A DNA stretch of 64,000 nucleotides from contig NC_133158.1 in the NCBI RefSeq assembly GCF_040802235.1, positions 39,746,001-39,810,000 of the forward strand, in the 5' to 3' direction. Below the pieces are notes generated by a model that worked only from the letters and a program-made list of their open reading frames with translations, was not told where the DNA came from and did no database searches. Shown piece after piece: positions 20,211 to 32,649 of this stretch. Every line of letters starts with the position of its first letter. Positions within the stretch are counted from its first letter, which is position 1. Position numbers and translations under genes: made by a program. This stretch comes from Manis javanica. Taxonomy: Eukaryota > Chordata > Mammalia > Pholidota > Manidae.

Positions 20211-22925
20211 CTGGAGCAAGAGGCTTTGACTCCCACCTCTCCCCTGTCTGCCCCACGGGCGAGAGGCTCCAAGGGATCGCTCACAGGGTGAGGCACCCTG
20301 GGGGCAGGGGCACTGGCACTCATTCCCAAGGTAGATGCTGACTCTGCAGAAGGCCTGCCTTCTCCGGGGTGGGGCAGGAGTGGGACACATGTCCCGCCAT
20401 TCAACAGGGGTCCGGTGCCTATTTTCAAGGTCCCTGAAGGTGGGAGGTGAGCTGAAGCAATCAGACCAGCAGGGCCCAAACTCACCAAAGTGCAGTGTGC
20501 CCAGGAAGAAGGGGTGCCCTTTCACACACCCTCCACACCCTCATGGCTGCCTGAGGAAGGACACAGGGTTGGGGTGGCCGTGAGGCTCCCAGGAGGCCTC
20601 CAGGCCAAGGCTGCTGGGGGCAGAGCTTACACCAAAGACAGGACATTGAAGGGAGACAAAGAACAAAGACATCTTGCACCAAAGATGAAGACATTGAAGG
20701 GACAGACGGGCCAAGCGGAGGCTGAGTGGCACACACCCACCGACCCACACAGCCTGCTGGCGGGCCCTCCGTCTGCAGGGACCAGCAGCAGCAAGAACTG
20801 ACCTAGGGCCTGTGCCCCATTCCCACCTGGTCCCTGCACAGCAGACAAGCAGATACGGAATGTTCTCCACCTGTCCCCCCACCAAGTGTACCAATCCAGT
20901 GCGGGAAAGCAGCATGGGGAAAGTGAGGTAGTTGCCCTACAGTAACACAGACGTCACGGCGACTACTGACTGGCTGCAGTCCTTACACTGGCCTGCTCTG
21001 GGAGGAAGGGCGCAGGCAGCCGCTGCAGATGAACCCAGCCTCTGGCACTTGGTGCCAGCACCAAGGGGGCCAAGGCATTCTTCTCGACCCCGTTCCCTCG
21101 GAGGAGCAAAGGTAGCTATCATTACACAGCAAGGGCAGGAGCAGACGGTCACCATCCTGCCCCAGGGGCTACGCTGACCTGCTGTCTGTACTAATGCGAT
21201 CTACAGGAGCCTTGTCACAGGCTGCTGCCCTGATGGCTCTATGCTCATTGATACTGCTGATCAGGAAGCAGCCAGAATCCTAGATTCCCTGGCAAGATAC
21301 ACATGTGCCAGGGGATGAGAGTGGAGCTCCATGAAGATTCAGGGTCCACTGTATGAGGGAGGTTGCAGGGGTCCAGTGATTTGAGGTGTGTCCTTTAAGT
21401 AGATGGTCAATAGTTGCACCTTAAACCTTCTGCCATTAATAGAGGGGCACAGGTTGTGGTAATTGCCCTGAGGAATCAAGCCTGTGGTCACACTGCATGG
21501 GTGGGCTGGGTTCCTACCGTTGCCCGCCTGTGGCTGTCAGCACAGACACCTAGGTGCCCCAGTGAACCTGTCAGTTCAAGACATTTTCCTCCTGGGCCCC
21601 ATGAGTAGCAGCAAACCTTGGCAAACAAATGTGTGGTAATATGGGTTTTAGATTTTAGAGACCATATATACCGTAGTTTGAAATAGCATTCCACACACCT
21701 CCCAGCAGGGTCCAGAGCAGAAGCGACTCTGCGGCAAGTCTAGGTTTGGAACAGGATGTCAACCGACGTGTTCCGTGTGATTTGCAGGGCCAAGGGTTCC
21801 AGAAGTATTTATGCAGTAAGGACACTGCAGAGGTTCTGCTAAGCCCTGATGTGAGAGCTGCAGTGCAGACCCTTAGAGTCAAGCAAGGCCACACCTCTTC
21901 AGCAAAGAGCCACCTCCATGTAAGAAACAGCTTCCGGTATGCTTTGGGATGTCAGCACAGACTGGCTGCGGAACACCAGCTCTATGAGGCCAGGTGCATG
22001 TACCTGTATTAGCTGGCTTTTATCAGGCCTGCAGAGTTGGAGGAAGGTACAGTTACAGTCCATCGCACGGAAATCGTACGTTGGAATAGGGCTGGAGCAG
22101 CTTTAGGGTGCACAAAGAAGCTCCAGGTGGCCTGGACTTCCATGTCACCTACCTCCACGGTATGGGTGCCTCCTCCTGACCTACATCCATAATCTGAGGG
22201 GTTCCCTTGGTAAGCCATAGAAGAGGAAGAAACTCCAGCCTGAAATACACATTTGAGCCCAACAGGCTGATGCCAGCCAGGCATGGGCTAGTGCTGCAGC
22301 ACGACCCTCGGGACAGCCCAACGGGGAGGAAATCCCCCTGCAGAAGGGCCACGGGCATGACGCTTGGTCCTCCCAGTTAGGGACTGTCCAGACCCCAAGG
22401 CCAGCACCCTACATGTTGATCAAGGGCCCAAAGGGAGCAAGATTAGCAAAGTGAAAACAGGACATTCAGGGAAGAGGCATATGGGTGGCCCTGCAAAAGA
22501 GGGCCTGATACTTGAAGACCTTTGTTTCTTCCATTGATACACATGGGAAAGTATCGCCTACAACAGAAGCACCACGTAGTCAGATGGCGCTCTGTAAGTG
22601 GGTACGGCCAGTCCACATCCTCAGTTGGTTCACTGCTCATGAGCAGAGTGTCCAGGAGAAGAGGGGTGAAAGGGGTGCATGAGCCCAAGAGTACAGCCCC
22701 CCTGTCCTATTGAAGCAGATGTATGCTTTAGCCTGGGTCTCCCTGCCTCGTCCCTGCTGTCTTCCAGACACCCATCCGATGGCTTACGGAGCTCCCATGC
22801 TATCGACATGCTGGCCATGGAAAATTAAAGGTTCTTGGACACTGCTGCCCCCAAAGGTGGAGTCCACACTCCTCCTTGAAACTGGGAGGGGCTCTTGGAA
22901 CCATCAACTATGACAGGATGAAGCC
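20211..22925. other. Long stretch without a supported gene; repeat-like texture in places
   Basis: GC-rich up to about 20.9 kb. From about 20.9 to 24.1 kb the wording is reminiscent of decayed endogenous retroviral internal sequence (for example 'gaatcctagattccctggc' near 21277). I cannot match it to a named family, and no frame with retroviral protein motifs survives. A RepeatMasker run would decide this. Confidence 0.3.
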
Positions 22926-23245
22926 ATACCGGCTTCCAGGTGAGGCTCTGGGTGCCCTCATATTCTGTTCTCTTGGGATGCTTGCTCTGCAGGAAGCCAC
23001 CAATGTGTAGGAAATCCAGCCACCTGGGACTTCCATGAAGAAGCCCAGCATAGCCCCACAGAGACTCCGAGTGGGATGAGAAAAACGCCACCGCTCCAGA
23101 TACTCCAGCCATGTTGGCCAGTGAAGAAGGCCTCTGACCCCAGGAGGGACCAGAGGGAGAACAGTGAGCCATCATAATAAGTCGTGGTTTTAAGCCGCTA
23201 AGTTATTAGGTGGTTTGTTGTACTGTATTAAGCAGTCAAGCAGTG
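22926..23245 (+). mobile_element. MLT1-type (MaLR) LTR fragment
   Basis: The 3' end is diagnostic: 'cataataagtcgtggttttaagccgctaagtta', then 'ggtggtttgttgtac' (about 23173-23224). It matches the end of MLT1 LTRs, which read 'taagccactaagttttggggtggtttgtta'. Upstream, 'ttctcttgggatgcttgctctgcaggaagcc' (22968-22998) also fits the body of this family. It is an ancient, diverged copy. Confidence 0.6.
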
Positions 23246-24649
23246 TTTTGTACAAGATTGTTTTACACTGAGAGATCTAGTTCCAGGTAGAGAAGGTGGG
23301 AAAATTGGCACGTGACCATGGGATTCACTGGTGTTACCATCACCCAGAGCAGCTTACCTAGTGAGAATGATGGAGAGGCTTGTTGACAGCTCAGTATGGT
23401 GCCAGCTGAGGGTCAGCACCTGGCAGGATTCAGACATGGTTCTTCAACACACGGGATTTGTGCTGAAACAATGGTCACTAATCGGATCTGAGTGCCCAGT
23501 GCTTAAACCCAGGGGTGCCAGGAACAGAAGCCCATCTGGTGCCTCACCACTGTCCTTGGCCAGCCACCTGCACCGGGGTGGGGGGGTTATGTAGCCTCAG
23601 TCTCGGGCTCTGCCTGTCAGGGAGTTCTGATTGCTGCCTGGGGAGGGGCTGCTGCCTGTCTCCACTCCTCTGTGAGCCACAGCCGCCATTCGGACACTTT
23701 GGGCTTCTCATGCCCATGGACAGGCAAGCAAAGAATGGACTGATATCAGTAGGGGTGGTCAACCCTGAGTACCACTAACAGCTGGGTTTCATGGGGCCCG
23801 GGAGGAAAATGCCTCAAACGGACAGATTCACTGGGGCACTTCAGTGTCCGTGATGAGTGACAACTGTAAGTGGGCAATTGTAGCAACCACTGCCCAACAA
23901 AGGCAAGGTAACCAAGGGCCCGATTCCTCAGGGCAAACTATTCGGACAAGCTGAAGTTCACTGAGGGGACGGATCCAGAATGGATGGGGCTGGGGGAAGA
24001 AGGAGAGCCTCAATTGCAGCTGTGGTCTGGCCGCAGCGGCAGGGGCCAGAGCTTGGTCTGGTAGCCCTCATCATAACTTTTCAGTAGGTTGCCACTCGGC
24101 ATCAGCTTAAAGAATTGTTCTTGCCCTGCCCTTGCAGGAAACCAGCAAGGACACGGTTCTCAGGTGACGTGCAATGGGCCGGGCGGGGATGGGTTCGGTC
24201 ATGGGCCACTTGAGATCTGGGCGACCGCCTTGCATCTGGCCCGTTCTGCAGGCACGGAGTTGGGCTGCTCTTTGTTACCACTGCAGCCACTGCACGTCAC
24301 TGTGCCCCTGGGGCTGTTAGCAGTGCCTCGCGCCACGTGTGCATATGCCCAGAAGCTCCTGCTTTTCTGGGGCTCTTGCCGCCTCTGTGGGGTGCAATGC
24401 CATGAACATGTGCACGGACACATTACACAAAGGCACTCCTGTGCACAAGCACACGTGTGTGCCACACCCTCACATGGCCTCACAGCCTGAAGAGCATTAA
24501 TAAGGGCGACCCTGGTTGGCTCCCAACGCTCTCACAGCCCACATCAGGAGGCAATACAGGCTAGCGGGCCTTTTAGCCCTGACCGTGGGGTGCTAGCCAG
24601 AAAAGCTTACATAACCTGTCCCTTCTAGGTAAAAGTGAGGTTTTCAACA
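23246..24649. other. Intergenic DNA, no gene seen
   Basis: Mixed sequence continues the repeat-like texture of the preceding 3 kb to about 24.1 kb. From 24.3 to 24.5 kb a run of alternating 'cacacgtg', 'catgtgcac' and 'acacgtgtgtg' phrases gives a patch rich in ACGTG-type motifs (24335-24480). I see no coding signal. Confidence 0.35.
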
Positions 24650-25430
24650 GAGAAAATAAGTGCCCTTTAAGAGAAATGGGGACATGCTCTGAATACCGGT
24701 ATTTGGGCTGATTTAATGTCATGCGACCTTATTGCCAAATTGCTAATTTATCACCTATAGCAGTTCGCATGTTTGCTTATTCTTAAACGTGGAAACATTT
24801 TTTTCCTAATCTGTTAAAAAAGGTCTTCCAAATACAAAGTTTCATTGAGTTCTAAACCCATTTGTTAAAAACATATGAATGCAAGTCTTCCCAGTTGGTT
24901 TGCAGGAACAGTGACAGTGTAAAGCTGGACAGAAATCTACCAGCTGAATCTTACCAAAACTGTTCACATAACGGATGGCTGACTGAAAACAGTATGATTT
25001 TGTAAGCGCAGCTCAGGGTGCAGCATTGTAAAACATTTACACATTTTTCCGAGGTGCTCTTTTTAGCTGTGACAGCCAAGTATTGAGACAGGACTGTCTT
25101 AGACTAGATCCTTGAAATCGCAATTTCACAATGTGCCAAACCGAGGTGTTAAAAGTAAGAAAGCTTGTTCATTCACGCTAGCCTCCCTAAATAGATTATA
25201 ATTATTACCTTTAAATTAGTAATGATGTTAAATTGAGTGCAAAATGTCTTTAATAATAAGTTAGCATTTTGAAATATTGCTTATTTCATTTTATCTCATC
25301 CTTTCTCATTTTCATGTATGTTTTGTAGTGTATTTAATATTTTAGTACAATTAATTACGTACACAGTCTGTTACCAGTTGGTGGCCACATGGTGACCGCT
25401 ACCTAACGGTTGCTGTTCTTTTAAGAATGA
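24650..25430. promoter_or_regulatory. AT-rich island, candidate conserved enhancer-like element
   Basis: About 780 bases of AT-rich, repeat-free-looking DNA are embedded in a GC-rich region. It is dense in TAAT/ATTA cores (for example 25197-25223 and 25349-25360), includes a palindromic TTAATTACGTAC (25350-25361), and shows no A-tail, target duplication or L1 wording. Such islands beside developmental genes are often conserved non-coding elements. There is no open frame of note. The call rests on composition only and needs cross-species alignment. Confidence 0.4.
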
Positions 25431-27340
25431 ACTGTAGGTGTTGGCCAATATCAACATTGTCTGACCAAAGCCAGCATTCACTGCTGCTGTGGAGAGGAGG
25501 GGGCATGCCAGGGAAGCATGCTCTTCCAGAGTGTGCTGCTCACCGTGAGAGGGGAGACCTGCGTCCACCCCCTGGCCAGCGTGGACTGTGTGAGCATGCA
25601 GTCCAGACAGTGGGGGACAGAACGCTGTGGGAAGGCCAGGCCAGGCTGGGGGGCAGTCCAGCTTTGTGCCCGGCTCCATTCCCTGCCAATCACCCTGCAG
25701 CCTGGAGGCCCGAGCAGGAAGCTGAGAGAAGGAGAGGGAGGTATGGACACAGCAAGAGTCCACTGGAGCCCAGCTGCCACGTCCTCCCAGGCTGGGCACC
25801 AGACGGGCTTGAGGTGCTCGGTGGGTCCCCAGCCACCCTCTGAGAGCAGGTGGGCCAGGGCTGCCCAGCCCAGCCCCTCTGAGCCCAGAACCAGACAGAC
25901 ACAGATGAATCGTTGCTGTGGCTTTGAGCCACTTAGTGTTGGGGGTGTGCTGCTGTACCTGGAACGGGCAGCTTCTGAGTCTCATTGGTCATAAACAGTG
26001 CGGCCAGGACTCAAAACCACAGCACTGCTGCCACAGCCCATGGTCAGTACCCACGCCGGGCATTTCCAGTCCTCCAGGCCGCTGGTCCTCAGGAGAGCCT
26101 CGGGGAGGGCCGGAGAAATGGGATGGACCCTGATTCTCATGACTCAACAAATGCCCCGTGGTGCCTCCCACAGCCCCCATGGTGGATACAGGTGAGGTAA
26201 GGCAGGTGCCCCCAGATGGGCGCACTGTCCCCAGAAGTGCAGAGCGGCTGTATGCTCACCTGTGAAGCCAGCGACCTCAGTCCCCAGCCTGACCCCCGGC
26301 ACCCGAGGACCTCCTTTGTCTCCCTGGCCGAGGGCATGGCACAGGGTGGGTGGCTCGTTACTGCATTTGTCTTAAAAGAAACAGTGGCCTGGGAAGCACA
26401 TTGCTGCACCTGCTCATCTAAAGCTGGAGGACAAGCAGCTGGTGCTGCAGCCACACCGATGCACTGTGGTGCGCTCCCCGTGTGTGCCACCATCCCCCAA
26501 TCCGTCCTGAGAGCCGGTTAAGCCAGTCATCTCACCCGAAGCTGACCCCATCCTCTGTGTCCTGCCGGATGATGTGTGACTCATAACAAATGACACTTAC
26601 TTTGGGACAAAACTTGGCATTCAAATGTTTGAAGGGAAAAATCTGCAGATGGTTTCAACAGGGATGAAGTGACACCCTTTCTTGGAGTTTTCATCTCTGC
26701 GTGGGGAAGGCTTTCAGGGAGAAAACTCTCTGTCCTGGAAGCCAGCACAGTCTGCTTCCTGCTGCCTGTCACTCAAAACGGAAGTGTTTGGTTTAAGCTT
26801 GTGCTTCTCTTTAAGCTGCCTGGCACACACTGCCTTGAGAGTGGTTTTACAAAGCAAAGGTATTTATTTCCTGAGTTGCAGAAATCTGTACCTCTCCAAG
26901 CGAACTCTTACATGAGACACTCCAGTCCCCAGGATCCCATGTCACCTGCGTTTTGTCTGTGGCTGGCAGGTGTCGGCACTGGGGGGCCTTCACCCTGAGG
27001 AAGGCCCCTGGGGCACAGAGCCCCCAGTTTTGTGCCTCTTCCCTTCTGGGGGACCCTGCCGGACCTCAGGGAAGGAAACAAGCCCCAAGCCTCAGGGTCC
27101 TCATCCACCACAGCCTCCCTCCCTCGCGGGCCACAGGCGCATCTACCAGGATGGAAACACGGGGCCCTCACACACACCCGTGTGGAGAGCCCCTGGGGGC
27201 CCAGCCCAGCCAGGCCTCTCGAGCAGACAGAGGAACCAGATGTCCGGGAGGAGGTGACCTGCCAAGACCACACAGCCAGGAGGGCAGGGACATGGGGTCT
27301 GGTCACTTTGTCCAAGACATTTTGCAGTGCACAGACGTGT
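25431..27340. other. Intergenic GC-rich DNA, no gene supported
   Basis: Overlapping open frames on both strands (up to about 200 codons around 25.4-26.0 kb) lack any family signature and reflect low stop-codon density. An AT-richer patch at 26580-26690 may be non-repetitive. I see no splice-bounded exon I can defend. Confidence 0.35.
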
Positions 27341-27370
27341 AATTTCCTGAAACTGAAGCTCACTCTAAAC

Positions 27371-27455
27371 GCAATTAGAGATTTAACAATGTTTTAATTG
27401 GCCATTTAATTCAAAAATTTAATTTAAATGTAATTTAAACCTCTAATTTTTCTGA
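27371..27455. promoter_or_regulatory. Cluster of homeodomain-type TAAT cores
   Basis: Within 85 bases there are at least six TAATT/AATTA cores (caattag, tttaattg, tttaattc, taattta, gtaattt and ctaattt), with GC-rich DNA on both sides. The spacing is irregular. It may be a binding-site cluster or a simple AT-rich relic. Confidence 0.3.
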
Positions 27456-28229
27456 AATGCACTTTGTGATGTTCTGTGTCCTTACAAACAATTCGACATA
27501 CAAACAGAACTGCCATGTAAGACCCTGTGGGAACAGTCTCAGAGGAGGGGAGGTGGTGAGGAGGCCTGAGGTGAGAAGTGACAGGTGGCACATTGCAGCA
27601 GAGAATTGATGCCCTTCCCCTGGCAGCCTGGGAGGGCCAGGTGGGTGCCATTTCTGGCAGGGATTGGTTTTGCAGTAGGGCCGCCAGGGGACAAGGGGCC
27701 CTGTCACCCTCTGAGCTGGAGGGTGTGCCTGGCTTCTCCTCGCCTGGAGTGACACCCTGCAAGCCTGCGGGGGAGGTGGCCCAGGTGCTGGGAGGGGCAG
27801 GGTTTGCAGACGGGGTCTATGTGGGGTCCCAGGAAGTGCTAGATCCTTGTGCTCTGCGGTGTCTTCTATCACTCACACTACCTACTACAACCTCGGGACG
27901 CGTGTGGCCCTCATCTCAGGGCAGTCAAAGGAGCAACAGGGCAGTAGGAGAGGGCTGGCATGGGCCATGAAGCTTTGTTGCCCTGACAGATTCATGAACG
28001 TTTGCACAGAGGGAGAGTGAGGTGGTATGCTGTCTGCGTGTTGGTGTTTCAGCTTGCATGGCAGGGTGATGTGCCCACAGAATGTGTGCCAGTGTGCATG
28101 CCCGCTCACTGAAGCCGCATGCCTATGAAACCTCCATGCTGGAAGAAGCGGGCACTGCTGACACTCACAAGCCTGCTCCCCACCGTGGGAGCCCGAGGGG
28201 GCTGCCCTGACACCGCTGCTCCTCGCCAT
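27456..28229. other. Intergenic DNA, nothing identified
   Basis: GC-rich sequence with purine-rich runs. No gene or named repeat is seen. Confidence 0.35.
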
Positions 28230-28480
28230 GGCATGTGTGTTCCACAGCCCCCGTCTTCTGAGCCACACAATATGTCCGGAGTTCATGTTGCCACACGTGG
28301 CTGCACTTTGTTCTTTCCGTTACCACGTATAGCTCCACATATGGGATATAAGACCACTATCTATTCATCCACTGTACAGCTGGTAGGTATTTGGGTGGTT
28401 TCCCACATTGCAATATTTCAGATAAAGCACCACAAGTACCTTGGCACCTGCCTCTGGCAAACGAGGGCAGACCAAGGGGC
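28230..28480 (-). mobile_element. Probable L1 3' UTR fragment, minus strand
   Basis: The + strand text 'ctatctattcatccactgtacagctggtaggtatttgggtggtttccc' (about 28354-28401) parallels the reverse complement of an L1 3' UTR ('ttatccattcatctgttgatggacatttaggttgtttcc'). 'gcaatatttcagataaagca' follows in the place of the usual 'gtgaataatgctgcaat'. It is strongly diverged. Confidence 0.4.
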
Positions 28481-29689
28481 TGGACGACCGGGATGGGGCT
28501 GGCAGGTGGGAGCAACTTTGAAGGCCGGCCCAAAGGTTTTCCAAGGTGGTCGTGCCATGCCTGCCCCAGCCTGGTGGGTGGGCCCTGGCCACTTGTTGCT
28601 GTATCAGCCCCTTGGCATCTCAATCTCAAATTGTAGCTGTGCTGGTGGGCACTGGGGTCCTGCTGAGGCTCGACATGCCCTCTGAGGGCAGGTGAGGCCT
28701 TCTGCCTTTTGTGTTTGCTGTCCATCTGAATTCCCTCTTTTGTGAAGCAGCATGCACCATGCCTCTTGCTCTCCTCTCGTGTTGTCTGGGGTGGCCTCTC
28801 TGTCTGAGGACTTCATACACCTGGGGTCATAGTGCTGCACATGCCATTCTCCCTCTGTACTGGCTTTCCATTTCGGGGCAGCCGCACCGAAAACCCCTTT
28901 TGGAAAAGTCCCCCGGACTTCTCATGAGCAAAGGGAAGCCTGGTCGCCGAGTCATGCCCCGACTGTGGAGACCAGACTGGCTGGTCAGGGATGGAAGGAG
29001 ATGGGAGCTTGCAAACCGAGCTGAAGCAGACTGAACAGGCATAGGACCCGAGGTCCCTCAAGGCCACAGATCACATATCATCGAGATATTTTGCAGGAGC
29101 TTAGACACCCGCACCAGATGGGCCACCTGCTGACCACAGGCATCCAGACCCCAGCCCAGGTGGAGCAGAAGACTGGTAACTGGCACTCCTGAAACCCTCC
29201 CCTGTCACCTCACCACTGACCATCAGGAGAGGCACATGGGTTGACCACACACCCTGCAGCCCTTCCCCGTAACTGCCTTTAAAACCCCTGCTTGTAATGC
29301 AGCTGGGAGTTTGAGACCCTGGACATTAGCCACAGTTCTCCTCGCTGGGCGCCCAGCAGGAAAAGCCCACCTTCTTTCACTACATCCCAATGTCAGGGTT
29401 TGGCTTTCCTGCATGTCTGGCAAGGGGACCCAGGTTTTTTTGGCTTGGTAGTAATGGAGACTTTAAATCAAAAAGATATTCATGTAAATGTAATCCGATC
29501 TGTCCATCTCTGCCTTTAGAGCTAGTAGTCTGTGTACCCAGGACCATGAGCACGTGTCCTCATATCATGTCATACTGTCCCAGGGGCATAAACAGAACAC
29601 CCTGATGGCTGTGTAAGAAACTCCTCATTGTCTTTCGGCTTTAGTACCACAGTCCCTGGAACTGGTTTTTGCAGGTGCTGTGAAATCGG
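28481..29689. other. Intergenic DNA, no gene seen
   Basis: Mixed composition. The part around 28690-28870 may be more decayed L1 on the minus strand. Nothing coding is recognised. Confidence 0.3.
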
Positions 29690-29960
29690 GGTTTATCTAT
29701 CAGCTTTTGCTGGAATAACAACCCCCCCGAAGGCCTAGATGTCTAAAACATCACCCACATATTCGGCTCACGGATGTGGGCTGTGTGGGCTGGGCCCACC
29801 CGTTCTGGGCTGGGCCAGCCTGTTGATCTCTGCCTGAGGTCTCATCCATGTGTCTGTGCCCAGGGAGGACTGGCCATTGGGTGGGTGGTCGGTGGTGCCC
29901 CCTCACATTCCAGCGAGGAGGCCGATCAGAAGGGGACACATGCCTCCCCCCACCCAGGGA
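29690..29960. repeat. Fragment of an old dispersed repeat ('tttgctggaataacaac' start)
   Basis: The text 'tatcagcttttgctggaataacaacccccc' (about 29698-29727) is followed by a 'ggctcacggatgtgggctg' block, 'ctgcctgaggtctca' (29831-29845) and a 'gccattgggtggg' block. This follows the order of a common mammalian repeat beginning 'tatcagctttggctgcgtaacaaacaacccc'. Family name and strand are uncertain. Confidence 0.4.
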
Positions 29961-32019
29961 GGATGGAGGTGGCCACAGGCTTCCCCAGAACAAGACAGAA
30001 GGCCCAAGAAGCAGGTGCTTTCAGGTCTCTGCAGGGGTCCCATTGCCCAGGCGTGTCTCCAGGTGAGGCTAGGGTCTGCAGGCAGACATCTGAAGACACA
30101 CAGAAACGGGGCATGGAGACAGGGAGGGAGGACCCCGAGGCTGTTTGCGACCCACCTGCTGGTCCCCAGTCACTCCTGCCCTGGCATGTGCAGATCATGC
30201 TCGGCCCCTCCTGGGACCCTGGTCTCATTCAGCTGTGGCCTCTGAGTCCAAACGGTCTCCATTCAAAGACCAAAGGACTGCAGAGCCCGTGACTGCCCCA
30301 AGCCCGCACGTCAGTTTGTCTGGGGCAGCTCCCTCTCCTTCAGTGGCCCACGCCCCCCAGAGCTCTGGGGGTCCTGTCATCTGGCTGAGGGGCCACCTGC
30401 ACTGCCTCCACCTGTGAGAGGGTCTTACCCTTGATCTCACTAACCCTGCAGCTAACTGCAGTTTGAGGATTTTTGAGACCTTCAAGCTGTGGAGCCCAGC
30501 AAGACCTGCCTTCCTATGTCTCTCACACATTTGCTTGTAAACCAAGCAACAGTGCTGACGGTGGAGGTGCGGCGCGTGTGCCAGCCCTCTGCCCTGTGGC
30601 CCCTCTGACACACTGGCCTGCCAGCCTGCATACTGAATGTTAATAAAGGCTAGTTTCTTTCTCATGGTTGAAAATTAGATATAGAAAAGAAACTGCTGTT
30701 TTCATGCTCAAGTCCTCAGGACTGGGTCCAGGCTCTCTGCCTTTCCCACATCCCACAGCAGATGGTCCAGGCCAGCGCTGAAGAGGCACCTGGGAAGTCT
30801 GTCCAGGTGAGCCAGGAGCAGAGTGTCTTGCCTCCTCCCTCCTTAGAGCCCCTCTGGGGACAGCTGTGGGCATGGTGGACAGAGCCGCGACTCCAGCCTG
30901 GGATGCTACACTGTGCGCCAGGGCCCCCAGGTTTGATGCTGTCTCGAAGACTGCTGGTGTACATCCTACCTTCACCCCAGGATGTTCTGGGAGACAGTCT
31001 CTGTGAGGCTGAGTTTGAGTCATTTCTGGGCTTCTTTAAAATTCAGTGTTCTTGGTGTGACATGTTTTCAGCTAACAGCTGTCTGAGAAGAGCTGCAGTG
31101 TCTTCCTCATCTACATAAACTTCCGACTTGCATCCCAGACACGGCACCCTCACACGCCGAGAAGCATCGTTCTGCCCCAGGCACCCCCAACAGCACACGT
31201 GGGGCTCTCTGCCAGGTGCTGTCCTCTCCCTCACCGGCTTGGTGATGTGTGTGCTCATGTTCATCCAGCCTGCAGTTCCTCAGCTTCAGCTTCGCATCCC
31301 CAGGCCCTAGATGAGAGCTGCCCGGCCCTCAGAGAGCACAGCCACCACCTCAAACCGCTTTGGAGAGGAGAGCAGGGAGGCAGCCTGTGGACAAGGTCTG
31401 CGGGGAGGAGCGGGGCCCCCTCCACGGAGCCGAGAGGGGAAGCAGAGACGCCCCTGGAGAATGCGGAGATGGGGACACAACAGAGCAGCAGCCAGAGAGA
31501 GAGCAGGTGCCCCATTGAGGAGATCAGCAGGCTGAGCCTCAGCTCTTTTGAATGAAGAATAAAAGGGACAAGGAAAAAGGGGGAAAGTCACAAATTTCTG
31601 TTGCACTCAGGAGTGGAAACATGGACGCCCCTGCAGATCCCATGGCCCTTAGGAGCTGAAGACCAACACCAACCAGGACGGTTCCCTTGGGAGACACAAC
31701 CCACCGAAACTGACACATGCAGCTATGAAAACCCTGGAAGGTTGTGTATCTGTTCCTGGGACTGAAACTGAACCTGCAAGGGACACCTCCCCACTCCAGG
31801 CACTGAGGGGTCACCTCCTAACTTTCCTTTGAGGAAAGACCAACACAGTCTTGCACATGCTCCTGTGGATCACGCACGTGCAAACACACCCAGCTCACTT
31901 ATGGGGCAGCACAACCCTGGTGCCAAAACCCACAGACCATATTCCTTGTGAACATGACACAAATCTTAAACACAGTTGTAATAAGCTGAGTTCAGTGATT
32001 AAGACAAGCTCTGCCAGAA
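29961..32019. other. Intergenic DNA, no gene supported
   Basis: GC-rich with overlapping uninformative open frames. An AATAAAGG sequence at 30641-30648 sits at the end of a block that could be an LTR or an unrelated polyadenylation-like motif. I could not assign it. Confidence 0.3.
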
Positions 32020-32190
32020 ATGCAAGGTTGTATTAACCTCCAACATCAACCGATGTGGACAGAAAAAAGAAGAAAACCACATGATCAACTCAATAGGGGC
32101 AGAGGAAAAATGATAAAATTCCATCTGTTTATGATTAAAAACAAAGCTATCAGGAAACTGGAAATAGAAGGTTCCCAACCTGAAACAGCC
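32020..32190 (+). mobile_element. L1 ORF2 fragment
   Basis: The block reads 'aaaccacatgatcaactcaataggggcagaggaaaaatgataaaattcc', then 'tgtttatgattaaaaac' and 'caggaaactggaaatagaaggttccc' (32075-32176). It follows L1 ORF2 'aaccacatgatcatctcaatagatgcagaaaaagcatttgacaaaattc...ggaatagaaggaa'. Only about 170 bases remain. Confidence 0.65.
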
Positions 32191-32645
32191 ACCTCAGAAA
32201 CCCTGCAGGCGACACCACCTCAGCACTGGGACACGCATGCACGGTCCCCCGAGAGGGGGGTGCAAATGCTTTCACCAGAGTCTCTGTGATGGTGGGGCGA
32301 CACTGTGGGAGGGCAGGAAACGTGTCCTTGGGCCACACATTGCTCACACCCCTCGAGACACACCACAGACCTGAAGGGACAGCCTGGAAACACAAGCACT
32401 CCTCAAAATCCAAACTGACCTCCATCTGTGAGAATGACATGGAGCGGAGTCAGGGCCCTGGGGTGACAGCCTGCGCGGATGGCTCCAGGGAGACAGGCTG
32501 AGCTGCTAGGGGGCACCCAGCATCCCAGCACTGGGATAACACTCACCCCAAATCAAGCAGAACATGGGGATTTTCTTTAAATTGCAAAGACAGCAGCAGT
32601 CTGGGCTTTCATTTCTCCCCGAGACATTAATGATGGAGAGGGTTC
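32191..32645. other. Intergenic DNA, nothing identified
   Basis: Mixed composition between two L1 pieces of opposite strand. It may hold more decayed L1, but I cannot support it. Confidence 0.3.
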
Positions 32646-32649
32646 ATGA

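Noticed and set aside
20211-24100. A complete endogenous provirus next to the 19.6-20.2 kb LTR
   Set aside because: No primer-binding site follows the LTR, no second matching LTR is seen downstream, and no gag, pol or env motif survives in any frame.
25371-25985. A 204-codon minus-strand open frame
   Set aside because: No recognisable domain; competing open frames cover the same bases on the + strand.
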